A stretch of 64,000 nt of DNA from Symbiodinium natans (GCA_905221605.1 CAJNDS010000080.1:639955-703954), one strand, 5' to 3'; positions 38,380 through 48,689 are shown, numbered from the stretch's first letter. Notes: generated by a model not told the origin, from the sequence alone. Program-made: numbers and translations.

Positions 38380-38880
38380 CGCCGCACGCCATGCCACTTC
38401 TTGGGTCCAGCCAACTCCTCCCCCCCTTCCGCCCCGGCACTGCAATCGGTCAAGGGTTTAAGGTTTAGGGCTTCTGGAGAAGCCTGTACCCACCTCGAAG
38501 GGTTTAAGCCGCTCAAGCCATTAAAGAAGAGAGAGAGAGAGAGAGAGAGACAGAGAGTGCCCCTTGGGGCAGCTCTCCCTCCGGGGGCGGCTAAGAATGT
38601 AGAGAGAGAGAGAGAGAGAGACAAAGAGAGGCGGAGGAATTGGCACAAAGGACTTTGGGGGTTGGGGCGGTTCGGAGGATTTGGGGCAGGCAGGTTCCTC
38701 CCGCACTGCGGGCGCACCCTTGCTTGGTCTGTCGGCTGAGTTTTGCAGATCGATGCAAAGCGTCGCAGGCCAGAGTTGGCAATGAGTCTGAGAGGGGTAA
38801 AAATGGTAGGGAAAAGCGGGCTTTCTCGCCGGTTCTGGTTCTGATGTCCACGCAGAAATCGCTCTAGGTTCAAGGCCCAA
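38380..38880 (-). other. Unique GC-rich DNA with open frames
   Basis: Minus frames such as LPTLACDALHRSAKLSRQ and plus frames are both open. Exons may be present but no splice pair is convincing. Confidence 0.25.
38527..38632 (+). repeat. GA runs complementary to the CT tract
   Basis: GAGAGA runs at about 38527-38552 and 38598-38622. Confidence 0.9.
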
Positions 38881-38916
38881 ACTCTTTCTGTGATCTTCGC
38901 TCCCAAACCCTTCACA

Positions 38917-38985
38917 TTTGGATGTTCCCCCCTAGACTAACAGTCCTGAATAGGGACTATAGTACCCCCTATGATAATGTCTTTT
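38917..38985. mobile_element. Truncated TTGGGATGTTCCCCC-family element
   Basis: TTGGATGTTCCCCCCTAGACTAACAGTCCT is present without a right arm. A CCCTAAA array starts at about 38992 where the arm would be. Confidence 0.55.
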
Positions 38986-39039
38986 AAGCAGCTAAACCTT
39001 AAACCCTAAACCCTAGACCCTAGACCCTAAACCCCAAAC

Positions 39040-39140
39040 CCTTCACAGCTTTTGGCCTCTTGCAAGAATTTCTCCAGCTCGAGCGGGGTCCCGAGAGTCG
39101 TCGCTCGGGGAATTTTCCTCTCCGTCTTGGCGGAGGTGTC
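39040..39140 (-). CDS. Predicted exon, paralogue of 34685-34774
   Basis: The acceptor is gcaccctcctgcag type. The frame reads DTSAKTERKIPRATTLGTPL then ELEKFLQEAKSCEG. The donor is AGG|GTTTGG. Conserved RATTLGTPLELE is the core shared with its paralogue. Confidence 0.65.
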
Positions 39141-39148
39141 CTGCAGGA

Positions 39149-39375
39149 GGGTGTAGGGTTTGGGGTTTAGGGTATAGGGTTTAAGGGTTTAAGGGTTTAA
39201 GGGTTTAAGGGTTTAAGGGTTTAAGGGTTTGAGGGTTTGAGGGTTTGAGGGTTTGAGGAATTGAGGGTTGAAGGGTTTAAGGGTTTGAGGGTTTAAGGGT
39301 GTAAGGGTTTAAGGGTTTAAGGGTTTAAGGGCTTAAGGGCTTAAGGGCTTAAGGGCTTAAGGGTTTAAGGTTCAC
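39149..39375 (+). repeat. GGGTTTAA variant array
   Basis: Octamers GGGTTTAA, with blocks of GGGTTTGA and GGGCTTAA, each locally homogeneous. Confidence 0.95.
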
Positions 39376-39493
39376 GGCTTTGGGGTTTATGGTCTACAAG
39401 AGGCATGGGACCTCGTTTCGGCGCGATAGGCTTATGGCCCTCGCCGCAGCTGGCCAAGCTGGACATCACCAGGCAGGCCCTACTTACGACCTT

Positions 39494-39585
39494 CTTAGTA
39501 GCCCAGCAACCATATTAACCTAAGGGCACCCTGTTTTTTTGTTAGTTACTTCAGAAGGGAACCCAGAACCAAAAAGGGCTACCAA
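39494..39585. mobile_element. Relative of the TTGGTAGCCCAGT element
   Basis: TTAGTAGCCCAGCAACCATATT and GGGCTACCAAG ends with a GGGCACCCTG core. The right end is tandemly repeated. Confidence 0.55.
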
Positions 39586-39612
39586 GACTTTCAGGGCTAC
39601 CAAGACTTCAAT

Positions 39613-39736
39613 CATAGGGGATAGGATTAGGGGGACCCTTGGGGATATAGACCCTCTGAATAAGGTCCCTGCTTTAAGAGAGCCAGAAGAGGGTTAAGAA
39701 GGGGTTCCCTTTTAAGGGTCCCCCTTATCCCACCTA
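39613..39736. mobile_element. Inverted-repeat element
   Basis: GGATTAGGGGGACCCTT and AAGGGTCCCCCTTATCC are inverted. Confidence 0.6.
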
Positions 39737-40084
39737 GGAAAACAGCCACCCCCCCAACCACATCTTTGGCAACAAGCGACAGCCCATCCTCGGAACGCGT
39801 GTTCGCTTCCTGGGCGTGTTGAACGTAGCCAGGCGAGGCACCTCTCTGCGATCAGCCCTAAACCCTAAACCCTAAACCCCAAACCCTAAACCCTAAACCC
39901 TAAACCCTAAACCCTAAACCCTAAACCCTAAACCGCACGCATTGGGTTGGGCCCGAAACCCGACTCCCAAACCCCAAACCCGAACCACCAAACCCTAAAC
40001 CCGTGCAAACTGTCAACCCAATGTCCTTAGAATCCTGTCAACGCATCCTTACAAGACCTACCAACTTCTTGAGCTTCAATTCCA

Positions 40085-40193
40085 GTAAGTCCCTAACCCT
40101 AAACCCTAAACCCTAAACCCTAAACCCTAAACCCTAAACCCTAAACCCTAAACCCTAAACCCTAAACCCTAAACCCTAAACCCTAAACCCTAC
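40085..40193 (-). repeat. CCCTAAA array
   Basis: Perfect array. In the unique DNA just left of it, a plus-strand TTCCA|GTAAGT and a minus-strand frame DLLELKLKKLVGL compete, so no exon is called. Confidence 0.95.
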
Positions 40194-40305
40194 CTAGCTA
40201 GCTGTCGGACAGTTCTGCCTGGCAGGATCATGTTCGACTTGATCTGAGACTTGCTCGCCTTCGCCGACCAAGGTGGAGAGGGTCAACACACAGACACCGT
40301 TAATA
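40194..40305 (-). CDS. Predicted exon, possibly terminal
   Basis: After catgagtag, the frame reads INGVCVLTLSTLVGEGEQVS then DQVEHDPARQNCPTAS and TAG, followed at once by GTAGGG. The 5' edge is uncertain. Confidence 0.5.
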
Positions 40306-40569
40306 CTACTCATGACCCTAAACCCTAAACCCTAAACCCTAACCCCTAACCCCTACACCCTAAACCCTAAAGCCTAAAGCCTAAACCCTAAACCCTAAAG
40401 GCCCTAAACCCTAAAGGCCCTAAACCCTAAACCCTAAACCCTAGATTCCCAGGGGTACCTTTTTGGGGGAGGTCTGAGCCCAAGATAATCCGCAGCCCAA
40501 GACGCAACTCTCCTGAGTTTCACGCCCAGGGTCGGCGGATCTCGCTTGGCCATCACTTGGGGATCGTAC

Positions 40570-40597
40570 CTATCCCCCCCCCCCCCCCCCCCCCCCC
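40570..40597. repeat. Poly-C tract, about 28 nt
   Basis: One of the longest C runs in the window. Confidence 0.9.
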
Positions 40598-40639
40598 TTA
40601 GAACCTTAAGAAAAATGATACTTTTAATATCCTCTTGGG

Positions 40640-40762
40640 TAACCCTAAACCCTAAACCCTAAACCCTAAACCCTAAACCCTAAACCCTAAACCCTAAACC
40701 CTAAACCCTAAACCCTAAACCCTAAACCCTAAACCCTAAACCCTAAACCCTAAACCCTAAAC
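40640..40762 (-). repeat. CCCTAAA array
   Basis: About 120 bp, essentially perfect. Confidence 0.95.
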
Positions 40763-40791
40763 ACAAATATAAAATAATTCCCAAGGGGGAC

Positions 40792-40906
40792 ATGGGTACA
40801 GCTCGACATCCTCCTTGGGCATCCTAAGGTTCAGATCCACTTCGGCTCGGACGACCTCCTCTCCAGCGGCATGGTCCAAGCCAGACCACCAGTCGGCGGC
40901 GCAGAA
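40792..40906 (-). CDS. Predicted exon
   Basis: The minus frame reads FCAADWWSGLDHAAGEEVVR then AEVDLNLRMPKEDVELY, with a possible donor CAT|GTCCCC. ATG codons (MFMF) lie just upstream in frame, so this could be a first exon, but no acceptor or start was proven. Confidence 0.55.
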
Positions 40907-41538
40907 CATGAACATTGCAAAACAAAAAAACAAGCCTATGGCTCTTCAAGCTCGTGAAAGCCACAAACACGCTGCAGGTGGTGAAGGGGTTGGTGGGCTG
41001 CCGGCACAAGGCAACCCTGCGTGCTTGCGCAAGCCACACGAAGTGCAGCTTGCATGCTCACTGCACATGCCAGTAGCTTGGGGACTGCATGAATACAAGG
41101 ATTCATGACCCACATACCCAGAATAGAGGTTAAAGTAGTAGTATTGGGTGCATGATCCCAATTGCAGTGCTTGTCTGGTCTCCAAGGTATACATCACGGA
41201 AGCATCCACTGCGAGACAGCGGCCCCGAGCATTCCGACAATGAGGCCTTGCAGGGAGGCACGGAACACTTTGTGAGTTGGGACATAAAAATGCATGCATA
41301 CATACCTATGTTACATACATGCATATGTTGCTGTTAGCATTTAGGGATCAGGGTTTAGGGTTTAGGGTTTAGGGTTTAGGGCTATTCCTGTCATCTTGGG
41401 TCTTGAGGGTTTAATTCTGGCTTGCGGGTTCAGGGGCGAGAGCCGCTGGACATTCTTCATGCTTTTCTTATTGAGGGAGGGGTGGGGAGGGGGGTCGGGT
41501 AGGGTTAGACTGGCAGGAACCACACCAGCCCCCCTACC

Positions 41539-41588
41539 CCCCCCCCCCCCCCCCCCGCTGCGTTCCCGCCCCCCCCCCCCCCCCCCCC
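41539..41588. repeat. Two poly-C tracts
   Basis: C runs at about 41539-41556 and 41571-41588, separated by GCTGCGTTCCCG. 40950-41340 is array-free and unassigned. Confidence 0.9.
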
Positions 41589-41724
41589 ATGAGTTATGGA
41601 GAAGTGCAAACCCGAAGCCCTCTAAACCCTGAACCCTGAACCCAAAGCCCGGCACCCTCAACCCCAGACCTGAGCATCCCGGATCCCTGTCACAACCCCG
41701 AGTACCCTAGGCCGAGCAACTTGC

Positions 41725-41768
41725 CTGGCACGTCGCCGCGCTGCCAACACTGCTTCAGACCACGCTGC
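41725..41768 (-). CDS. Predicted exon with canonical GC donor
   Basis: The acceptor is gatcctgatgtcag. The frame reads AAWSEAVLAARRRA. The donor is CAG|GCAAGT, the textbook GC-type site. Confidence 0.6.
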
Positions 41769-42074
41769 CTGACATCAGGATCGCACCCTTCGTTAGCTGC
41801 CACCTAGGGGTTTAGGACTAGGATTTAGGGTTTAGGGTTTAGGTTTTAGGGTTTAGGGTTTAGGGTTTAGGGTTTAGGGTTTAGGGTTGCACAAATAGTA
41901 GTAGCCCCAAAAAGGGACCATAGTTTAGAGAAGCGACCATATGCAAATCGGCTGAGAGCAAAGCAATGTTCGCACAACTCTCTGCTTTTCACGGGCTCGG
42001 ACCAACTTCAAACGGCTTCAACACCCACACGGGTGGCTGGGGCATCAGCTGAAGCAACAAACGCAAACATACGG

Positions 42075-42440
42075 ACAAACAGCAAGACACACAACACATA
42101 ACACACAACACACAACACACAACACGCAACACACAACACACAACACACAACACGCAACACGCAACACACAACACATAAACACACAACCACAACACACAAC
42201 ACACAACACACAACACGCAACACGCAACACACAACACACAACACACACGCAACACACGCAACACACGCAACACACACACACACACACAACACACAACACA
42301 CACACAACACACACAACACACAACACACACACACACACACACACACAACACACACAACACACACAACACACACAACACACACACACACACAACACACACA
42401 CACACACATGCGCGCGCACACACACACACACACACACTCT
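42075..42440 (+). repeat. ACAC/AACAC microsatellite
   Basis: Long AACACAC and CA runs. The Cys/Val-rich open frames on the opposite strand are repeat translations. Confidence 0.95.
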
Positions 42441-42770
42441 CTCTCTCTCACACACACATATGCGCGCACGCACAGTCTCTCTCTCTCTCACACACACACT
42501 CGCACACCCTCGCACACTCTCACACACTCTCACACACCCTCACACACCCTCACACACTCTCACACACTCTCACACACTCTCACACACTCTCACACACTCT
42601 CACACACTCTCACACACTCTCTCTCTCTCACACACTCTCTCTCTCTCACACACACACACACACCCACACACACACCCACACGCACACGCACAAGCACACG
42701 CACCCGCACTCGCACCCTCACTCGCACCCTCACTCACTCATTCGCTCACTCACTCACTCACTCACACACA
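42441..42770 (+). repeat. CACACTCT microsatellite
   Basis: CT runs, CACACTCT units and CTCACT units follow the CA tract directly. Confidence 0.95.
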
Positions 42771-42921
42771 GGGTACCCCCCCACAAGAGGTGCAACTGTA
42801 GACCCCCACATGTGCCAGCAACTTGCCTTTCGGCACGAGATCTTCGGGCTGGGGCAGTCTACATTGGCTTTCGGAAAAGGGACGCAAGTCTGGCAAAAAC
42901 CCTAAACCCTAAACCCTAAAC

Positions 42922-42968
42922 CCTCAAAGGAGAACTCTCCAGCGGCTCCTCTCCAGTCGTCTCCTTTA
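42922..42968 (-). CDS. Predicted exon
   Basis: The acceptor is tggttcaagttcttag. The frame reads KGDDWRGAAGEFSFEG after one base, and the donor is AGG|GTTTAG. Confidence 0.55.
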
Positions 42969-43023
42969 CTAAGAACTTGAACCATGCAACTTAAGTACCT
43001 CAACAGAAAGGAACGACAATTTG

Positions 43024-43150
43024 ACCAGGATGGCCCTTAAGACCATCTGCAAAGGGTTTAGGGTTTAGGGTTTAGGGTTTAGGGTTTGGGAATATGATCC
43101 TCTTAAACCCAACAACACTGCAAATGCAAAATGCCCCAAGTGCCTACCTA
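43024..43150. mobile_element. GGATGGCCC-family element split by a TTTAGGG array
   Basis: ACCAGGATGGCCCTTAAGACC, then TTTAGGG units at 43054-43088, then GGAATATGATCCTCTTAAAC to CCCCAAGTGCCTACCT. Compare the uninterrupted copy at 1294-1391. Confidence 0.65.
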
Positions 43151-43211
43151 GTAGAGGTTTGTGTGTGAACACTAAGCCCGAAATCGCTCTCAGCAGAAGC
43201 CACACGCCTAC

Positions 43212-43263
43212 AAAGGTCCCCAAGCGCCGTGATCGCGACGGCAAACACCGGTGTCGATCCGAC
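43212..43263 (-). CDS. Predicted exon, hydrophobic
   Basis: The acceptor is cttgtatggag. The frame reads VGSTPVFAVAITALGDL, and the donor is TTT|GTAGGC. Confidence 0.55.
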
Positions 43264-43317
43264 CTCCATACAAGTTTCGGGTTTCGGGTTTAGGGTTTAG
43301 GGGTAGCTGCTGGGAAA

Positions 43318-43431
43318 ATCTTGACTGAGTGGTGCTTCAAAAAGCCCTTTGAAACATCATTTATGAATAGGTTTCCTTAAAAGGAAAAAAGAATGAAGGG
43401 AAACTGAAGATCATCCTGAAGCACTACCCAG
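43318..43431. mobile_element. Inverted-repeat element
   Basis: GAGTGGTGCTTCA and TGAAGCACTACCCAG are inverted. The interior has GGTTTCCTTAAAAGGAAA. Confidence 0.5.
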
Positions 43432-44023
43432 ATGGGGGATTGGAAGGTGTGAGTGTCCGCATTTTGACGATGTGTGTCATCGCGGGTTCATCGTGGACAA
43501 GTGTTTTTTAGGTTCCAGGGTGGGGGCTTGAAAATGGCCAGTGCCTGAACCCTAAACCCTAAACCCTAAACCCTAAACCCTAAACCCTAAACCCTAAACC
43601 CGAAACCCTAATGGGACAATCAGCCTGCATAACCAGACATGTCGTGTCTGCTTCAACAAGATGGACAGCGGACAGGTTCAACCACAGGGAAAGTTACCAA
43701 AGTACCCTGAACCCTAAACCCTGAACCCTAAACTGAAACCCTAAACCCTAAACCTAAACCCCAAACCCCTAAACCCTGGCGGGGAAGACCTTCTGCCCTT
43801 CCGGTGCTTCTTATTCGAAAACGGAGACTCAGATTTGCGCATCCCAAGGTCCTTAAGGGCAGGGTGTGAGGATGTAGGGAACTTAAGCCTCCACCCTAAA
43901 CCCTAAATCCTAAACCCCAAACCCTAAACCCTAAATCCTAAACCCCAAACCCTAAACCCTAAATCCTAAACCCTAAACAACCCTTCACTCTAAACCCCAA
44001 ACCCTAAACCCTAAACCCTAAAC

Positions 44024-44105
44024 CATGAATGGATGGGCGGAAGAGATCTCGTCTTGCGGCCCAGCCACTAATGCGGAGGCGGCACTCACGTTGATGCCCA
44101 TGCTC
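44024..44105 (-). CDS. Predicted exon, frame unresolved
   Basis: Acceptor ggccggcgctgag, donor ATG|GTTTAG. Two frames are open: EHGHQRECRLRISGW and SMGINVSAASALVAG. An internal GTGAGT could also end a shorter exon. Confidence 0.4.
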
Positions 44106-44198
44106 CTCAGCGCCGGCCCTCAACCACTCAGGTTTCAGGGTTTTAGGGTTTAGGGTTTAGGGTTTAGGGTTTAGGGTTTAGGGTTTAGGGTTTAGGGG

Positions 44199-44290
44199 CG
44201 AGATGAATCGCCAGAAGTGCTGGCAGTGGGCCGTCTATGAACCAGAATTCCCAACCCCAAACCCTCAAAGTCCCTTTTTCTTCGTTGAAC
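44199..44290. repeat. Dispersed duplicate, copy 1
   Basis: GAGATGAATCGCCAGAAGTG to GTCCCTTTTTCTTCGTTGAA recurs at 52441-52532 with very few changes. Both follow a TTTAGGG array. Confidence 0.85.
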
Positions 44291-44504
44291 TTGGAGGGTC
44301 CCCTATGCTCGTAAACCCCCACTTGTTGCACCTCTCACAAAATACAACTTCAGCACGCGAGTGGAAGGGATCTTGGGCGTTGGACTTCTCATGCAGACCC
44401 CTTGAAGACCCCAAACCCTCCCAAAGGATCCAGACTCTGCTTGGTGGATGATGGAACTCGCCACACGGAGGGGTAGAGGCCACGAATTTGAGATGTCCGG
44501 GCAC

Positions 44505-44575
44505 TATCACGGGTACTACTACCACTCCCACGACGACGACTACTACGACTACTTCTACTACCACGATTCCCAGGT
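44505..44575 (+). repeat. ACT/ACG trinucleotide run
   Basis: ACTACTACC and ACGACGACTACT units. The array-free, AT-richer stretch 44576-44815 has no supported exon. Confidence 0.8.
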
Positions 44576-44886
44576 ATTGCACGCACCACCATTGTTGTCA
44601 TTTCTTTGAACGATGATTACCAATACTTGCCAAGAATACTTCTGATCCTTGATTTTGAACAAAGAATCGTAGCAGTCATCGTTAAACATAATGCTTGTTG
44701 TGATTAGTAGCCAGCAAGAGTACTAAACCAGTCGCGATCATACGCATGATCATAACGGTGATGACACATCGTACTAGTATTAGCAATTGGACCGCCTCGG
44801 TCATCCTTCTTATGGCGCAGTTTAGGGTTTAATGTTTAGGGTTTAGGGTTTAGGGTTTAGGGTTTGAGCTTTTTCTATTCTGGTTC

Positions 44887-44994
44887 CTGCAGCCAGGCAC
44901 AGCGCTGCGGCAAACAGCGTGTAGGGCAGGACGGTGTTGCAAACCCCCACGCATGCCAGCTTCTTCACTTCCTGATCAGACACCCGGAAGGAGT
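44887..44994 (-). CDS. Predicted exon, membrane segment
   Basis: The acceptor is ttagctctccag. Frame: SFRVSDQEVKKLACVGVCNT then VLPYTLFAAALCLAAG. The second half is a probable membrane helix. No GT follows. GCAG|GAACC would be an unusual GA donor. The opposite strand is also open. Confidence 0.55.
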
Positions 44995-45003
44995 CTGGAG
45001 AGC

Positions 45004-45100
45004 TAAGGTTTAGGGTTTAGGGTTTAGGGTTTAGGGTTTAGGGTTTAGGGTTTAGGGTTTAGGGTTTAGGGTTTAGGGTTTAGGGTTTAGGGTTCAGGGT
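45004..45100 (+). repeat. TTTAGGG array
   Basis: Near-perfect. Confidence 0.95.
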
Positions 45101-45530
45101 CTAGGGATCAGGGTTTAGGGCTTAGGGCTTAGGGCTTAGGTGCGGGTATGGCGGTTGGTGTTTAGGCTTTCGAGGACCTGGGTTTGGGCGCACGGCTCGA
45201 TCTGAGCATTCTGACCGAACCTTGGCCCTCTAAGAACCTAAGATCCACGCAGAGAATCTCTGACCCTCCTTGCAGGATGTGGTTGAGGAACCCTGAACCC
45301 TAAACTCTATAACCCGAACCCTTGCACCCTAAAGCCCATGAACCCGAAACCCCTCAAAACATGCCCGCGCGTTGCTCAGAAACGTAGCTCTCCTTGAAGA
45401 ACATAAGAAGCCCAAAGGAGCAAACGCAAGAACAATAGCAACTACCACGTCGAAAACCCCCACCTTGTGCCTCCAGCCCAACTGCAAGTATCTTACGTTG
45501 CCGTGTGGGGAAGGGGGTGCCTAATGAAAC

Positions 45531-45621
45531 GCTGGAGTAACCAAGGAACAACAAAGGGTGCCCTCTTTGCAAGGGGAACCAAAACCCCTAAAGGGGAATC
45601 AGGGTCTGCTCTGGGTCCTAG
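45531..45621. mobile_element. GGTGCCCTTTTTGG-family element
   Basis: TGGAGTAACCAAGGAACAAC and GGGTCTGCTCTGGGTCCTAG with an AAAGGGTGCCC core. Confidence 0.55.
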
Positions 45622-45866
45622 CTACTTAATAAGAGACACGCACGCCCCCGGCATTCAGCGAAACATCCCACCGAAAAAGCACTGAAACCGCAAAGTATTG
45701 AGGAACAGTCCCCTAAGTATTGAGGGGATGGCCCTCGAGGAAACTAAACCAGCCAGCCGTTTCACGCCTCCTTGCAAAATCCTTTGCCCCAGAAATCCTG
45801 AACCCTAAACCCTAAACCCTAAACCCTGGAAAAACTCCCCTCCACCGCAAGTCAGAGGCTTGCCAC

Positions 45867-45908
45867 CTCTCGATGGAGCATGCAGAGCTCTCCAGGCAAT
45901 GCGCAGGC
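45867..45908 (-). CDS. Predicted exon
   Basis: The acceptor is ttgtagacgcag. The 14 codons read ACALPGELCMLHRE, and the donor is GAG|GTGGCA. Confidence 0.5.
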
Positions 45909-45958
45909 CTGCGTCTACAACCTTAAACCCCGAATCCTAGACCCTATAATAAGCTAAA

Positions 45959-46061
45959 CTAGACCCAGGAGTAACCTGGGAATAACCCTTTTTGGCTTTA
46001 AGGGGGCTATAAGAGAACCCCAACCTAAAAAAATGGAAATAAGGGCATACTCCGGGTCCTA
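45959..46061. mobile_element. GGTGCCCTTTTTGG-family element
   Basis: CTAGACCCAGGAGTAACCTGGG and GGGCATACTCCGGGTCCTAG are inverted. Confidence 0.65.
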
Positions 46062-46392
46062 GTAACCCTCAAACCTAAACCCTAAACCCCAAGCCCCAAA
46101 TACGGGCCCGTGCCCGGTTGTAGGGCAAACGGCCGTTGAGGACTGTTGAACAGAAAAATATCGTGACAACTCTCAGCACCGTTCAGCAAAAGGACCTTGA
46201 ACCAGATTCCCTATACTTCCAAGGACCTGATTCTTGTGTCCTCAAGTATTCTCGTAGCCTAATCATTATCCCCTGGAAGTAGGGATAAATGAGCCCTAAA
46301 CCCTAAACCCTAAGCCCTAAGCCCTAAACCCTAAGCCCTAAACCCTAAACCATAGCCCTAAACCCTAAACCCTAAACCCTAAACCCCTAAAC

Positions 46393-46458
46393 GCCTGGAC
46401 ATAGAGCTGGCAGGCCAGGAGCGCGCAGCTCCCGAGGACCAAACGCCACATGACCAGG
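46393..46458 (-). CDS. Predicted exon, membrane segment
   Basis: The acceptor tgcctttccgcccctgag has a good pyrimidine tract. The frame reads LVMWRLVLGSCALLACQLYV then QA, and the donor is GGC|GTTTAG. The plus strand is also open (LDIELAGQERAAPEDQ). Confidence 0.5.
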
Positions 46459-46499
46459 CTCAGGGGCGGAAAGGCATCCTCAGAAGAGAGGCAGTTGAG

Positions 46500-46600
46500 G
46501 GGTTTAGGGTTTAGGGTTTAGGGCTAGGGTTTAGGGTTTAGGGTTTAGGGTTTGGGGTTTGGGGTTTGGGGTTTAGGGCTTAGGGCTTAGGGTTTAGGGT
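46500..46600 (+). repeat. TTTAGGG array with TTTGGGG units
   Basis: Mixed units. Confidence 0.9.
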
Positions 46601-46779
46601 TGCAAGGGGATCAGGGTTTAGGGTTTAGAGTTTCAAAGTTTAGGGGTTTAGATCGCCCGTATATACACCATACACGTTAAGGGCCGGTGCTTCGGATCCC
46701 TAAAATGACGGGCAAGGGACCACACTAAGGGCCAAGAGCGGCACTTGAGGGGTTATGGGTTTGAGGAGTTTAGGGTTTC

Positions 46780-46905
46780 AGGTTTAGGGGTTTAGGGGTT
46801 TAGGGGTTTAGGGGTTTAGGGGTTTAGGGGTTTAGGGGTTTAGGGGTTTAGGGGTTTAGGGGTTTTGGGGTTTAGGGGTTTAGGGGTTTAGGGGTTTAGG
46901 GGCTT
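46780..46905 (+). repeat. GGGGTTTA octamer array
   Basis: About 15 homogeneous octamers. 46906-47630 contains degenerate CCCTAAA words and no supported exon. Confidence 0.95.
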
Positions 46906-47638
46906 AGGACCTTAGGAGTTTAGGGTTCAGGAGTTAGGAGTTTAGGGCCTTAGGGTTTCGGGCTTTGGGCCCCGCGACCCTTCGTGCGTAGAGTCCCACT
47001 CTACCCTTGACTGAGGTTTTTACATGACAAGTCTGACAAAGGGCAGGGTATGATCTCGAGCCCCATGGCCCTGCACGACCCATTAGGCTAGGCTCTGAAC
47101 CTACAATCCAAGAACCCTAAACCCTAAACCTTGAACCCTGAACCCTAAACCCTAAACCCTAAACCTTGAACCCTGAACCCTAAACCCTGAACCCTAAACA
47201 CGGAACCCTCATCCCTAAACTCTCTCGCAAGGACCATTTTGGCTAGACCTCAAAACAGCTAGACCGAACAATCCCTGCACAGAGGTCTCAGGGTTTAAGG
47301 CGTGTCTATGGTTTCAGGTTGCCTGATCGATATCTGAGGATGTGTTGAGCCCTAAACCTGAAACCCTGCAACCAAAGTAACACAGTAGGGTACATGGACC
47401 CAGTGGGTCGGGGGAGACTCCTTCCTTGGGGTTCAAGGTTTAGGGTTTAGGGTTTAGGGTTCAGATTTAAGGCTCAGGGCTCAGGGCCCTTTGAACAATG
47501 GACCCCCCACTTTGAAACGATGGCCAAACTCAGTTTAAGGCCCCACCCTGAAGCGCAGCCCCTCCCCCTTGAGGCTCTTTCCTTCAGCTGGCTGGTGAAG
47601 AGAAACATGCTGCCAGCCTCAGCCCAAAACCCACTCTA

Positions 47639-47669
<31 letters not shown>

Positions 47670-47744
47670 CCTCAAACCCAAACCCTAAACCCTAAACCCT
47701 AAACCCTAAACCCTAAACCCCAAACCCTAAACCCTCAATTGCAG

Positions 47745-47823
47745 CCTACCAGTTCGGCATTCGGTTTATTTCCCTGCCGAAGCACATGCTGGAGATCTGG
47801 ATCAACGCAAAACACCAAAACGG
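47745..47823 (+). CDS. Possible exon, plus reading of an ambiguous island
   Basis: Plus: acceptor cctcaattgcag, YQFGIRFISLPKHMLEIWIN then AKHQN, possible donor CGG|GTTTCC. Minus: 47750-47796, acceptor gcgttgatccag, ISSMCFGREINRMPN, donor CTG|GTAGGC. The plus peptide looks more convincing but neighbours are minus. Confidence 0.35.
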
Positions 47824-48059
47824 GTTTCCGGGATCAAGGTTCAGGGTTTGGGGTTTAGGGTTTGGGGTTTCGGGTTTAGGGTTTCGGGTTTGGGGTTTAG
47901 AATTTAGGGTTTGGGGTTTGGGGTTTAGGCTTTAGGCTTTAGGGTTTGGGGTTTAGGGGTTTAGGGTTTCGGGTTTACTGTCGCCTGCAACGCGGCAGCA
48001 TTTCAAGTGCAAGTCCACAACCACGCATCCCGAAGGTCCGTGAAGCAGCCACCAGCGTA

Positions 48060-48230
48060 TGAGGAGGGACCCCTAGAAGGGACCCTGAATCTTATCCCCC
48101 TTTTTTGAACCCTTTTTATGGTCCTTATGTAGTCCCTATATACCTAAGTAGCCCCGAGATAGCACCCAAAAGAACCCCTATGAGGTCCCGAATAGAGTCC
48201 CTAATTTAGGGTCCCTCCTTTAGTCCCTTG
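48060..48230. mobile_element. GGGACCNCTAGAAG-family element
   Basis: GAGGGACCCCTAGAAGGGACC and AATTTAGGGTCCCTCC are inverted ends. The interior is full of AGTCCC/GGACC words. Relative at 28765-28930. Confidence 0.6.
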
Positions 48231-48239
48231 ATGTGCAAC

Positions 48240-48297
48240 CTTTGAGGCCAGGGCGATCACGGAGCATGTGAGGAGTGAGGATACATCAAGCCTTAGG
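48240..48297 (-). CDS. Predicted exon
   Basis: The acceptor is ccatctttcgcag. One base is followed by LRLDVSSLLTCSVIALASK, and the donor is AAG|GTTGCA. The neighbouring element would lie right after the splice donor. Confidence 0.55.
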
Positions 48298-48617
48298 CTG
48301 CGAAAGATGGGTTTCAAAGGGCATGGCAGAACTAAACCACTTGAATTTCTGTTCCTTGTAGAGGCTTTAGGGTAAGGATTTAGGGTTTAGGGTTTAGGGT
48401 TTATGGTTTAGGGTCTTCCTTATTGAGTTTGAGTACCCTTAGAAGTGTAAAATGCTACCCCACTATGAGAGAAGGTGAGGGAGAGCATTGCTTTGTGTAA
48501 GGGAGCATGCTCCATCTGCTGTGGGACGCAATCGTGGAGCTCAACGGGGAGGGGCAGAATTCTTCTCGTCTTTGGAGGAGCTACCCTAAACCCTAAACCC
48601 TAAAACCTAAACCCTAC

Positions 48618-48653
48618 TGAGACGTTGCGGCCACTGCATTCTGGTACACTGGC
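48618..48653 (-). CDS. Predicted exon
   Basis: The acceptor is ccctgcttggtag. The 12 codons read ASVPECSGRNVS, and the donor is TCA|GTAGGG. Confidence 0.5.
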
Positions 48654-48689
48654 CTACCAAGCAGGGTTTTGGGTTCAGGCTCAGGTTTA

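Noticed and set aside
37856-38740. Open frames of 180-235 codons rich in Ser and Leu
   Set aside because: They come from the CT microsatellite and do not extend sensibly beyond it.
40020-40095. Plus-strand exon ending TTCCA|GTAAGT
   Set aside because: The opposite strand gives an equally open frame with its own GTAAGG, and neither fits its neighbours clearly.
41989-42905. Open frames rich in Cys-Val or His-Thr
   Set aside because: These are translations of CA and CACACTCT microsatellites.
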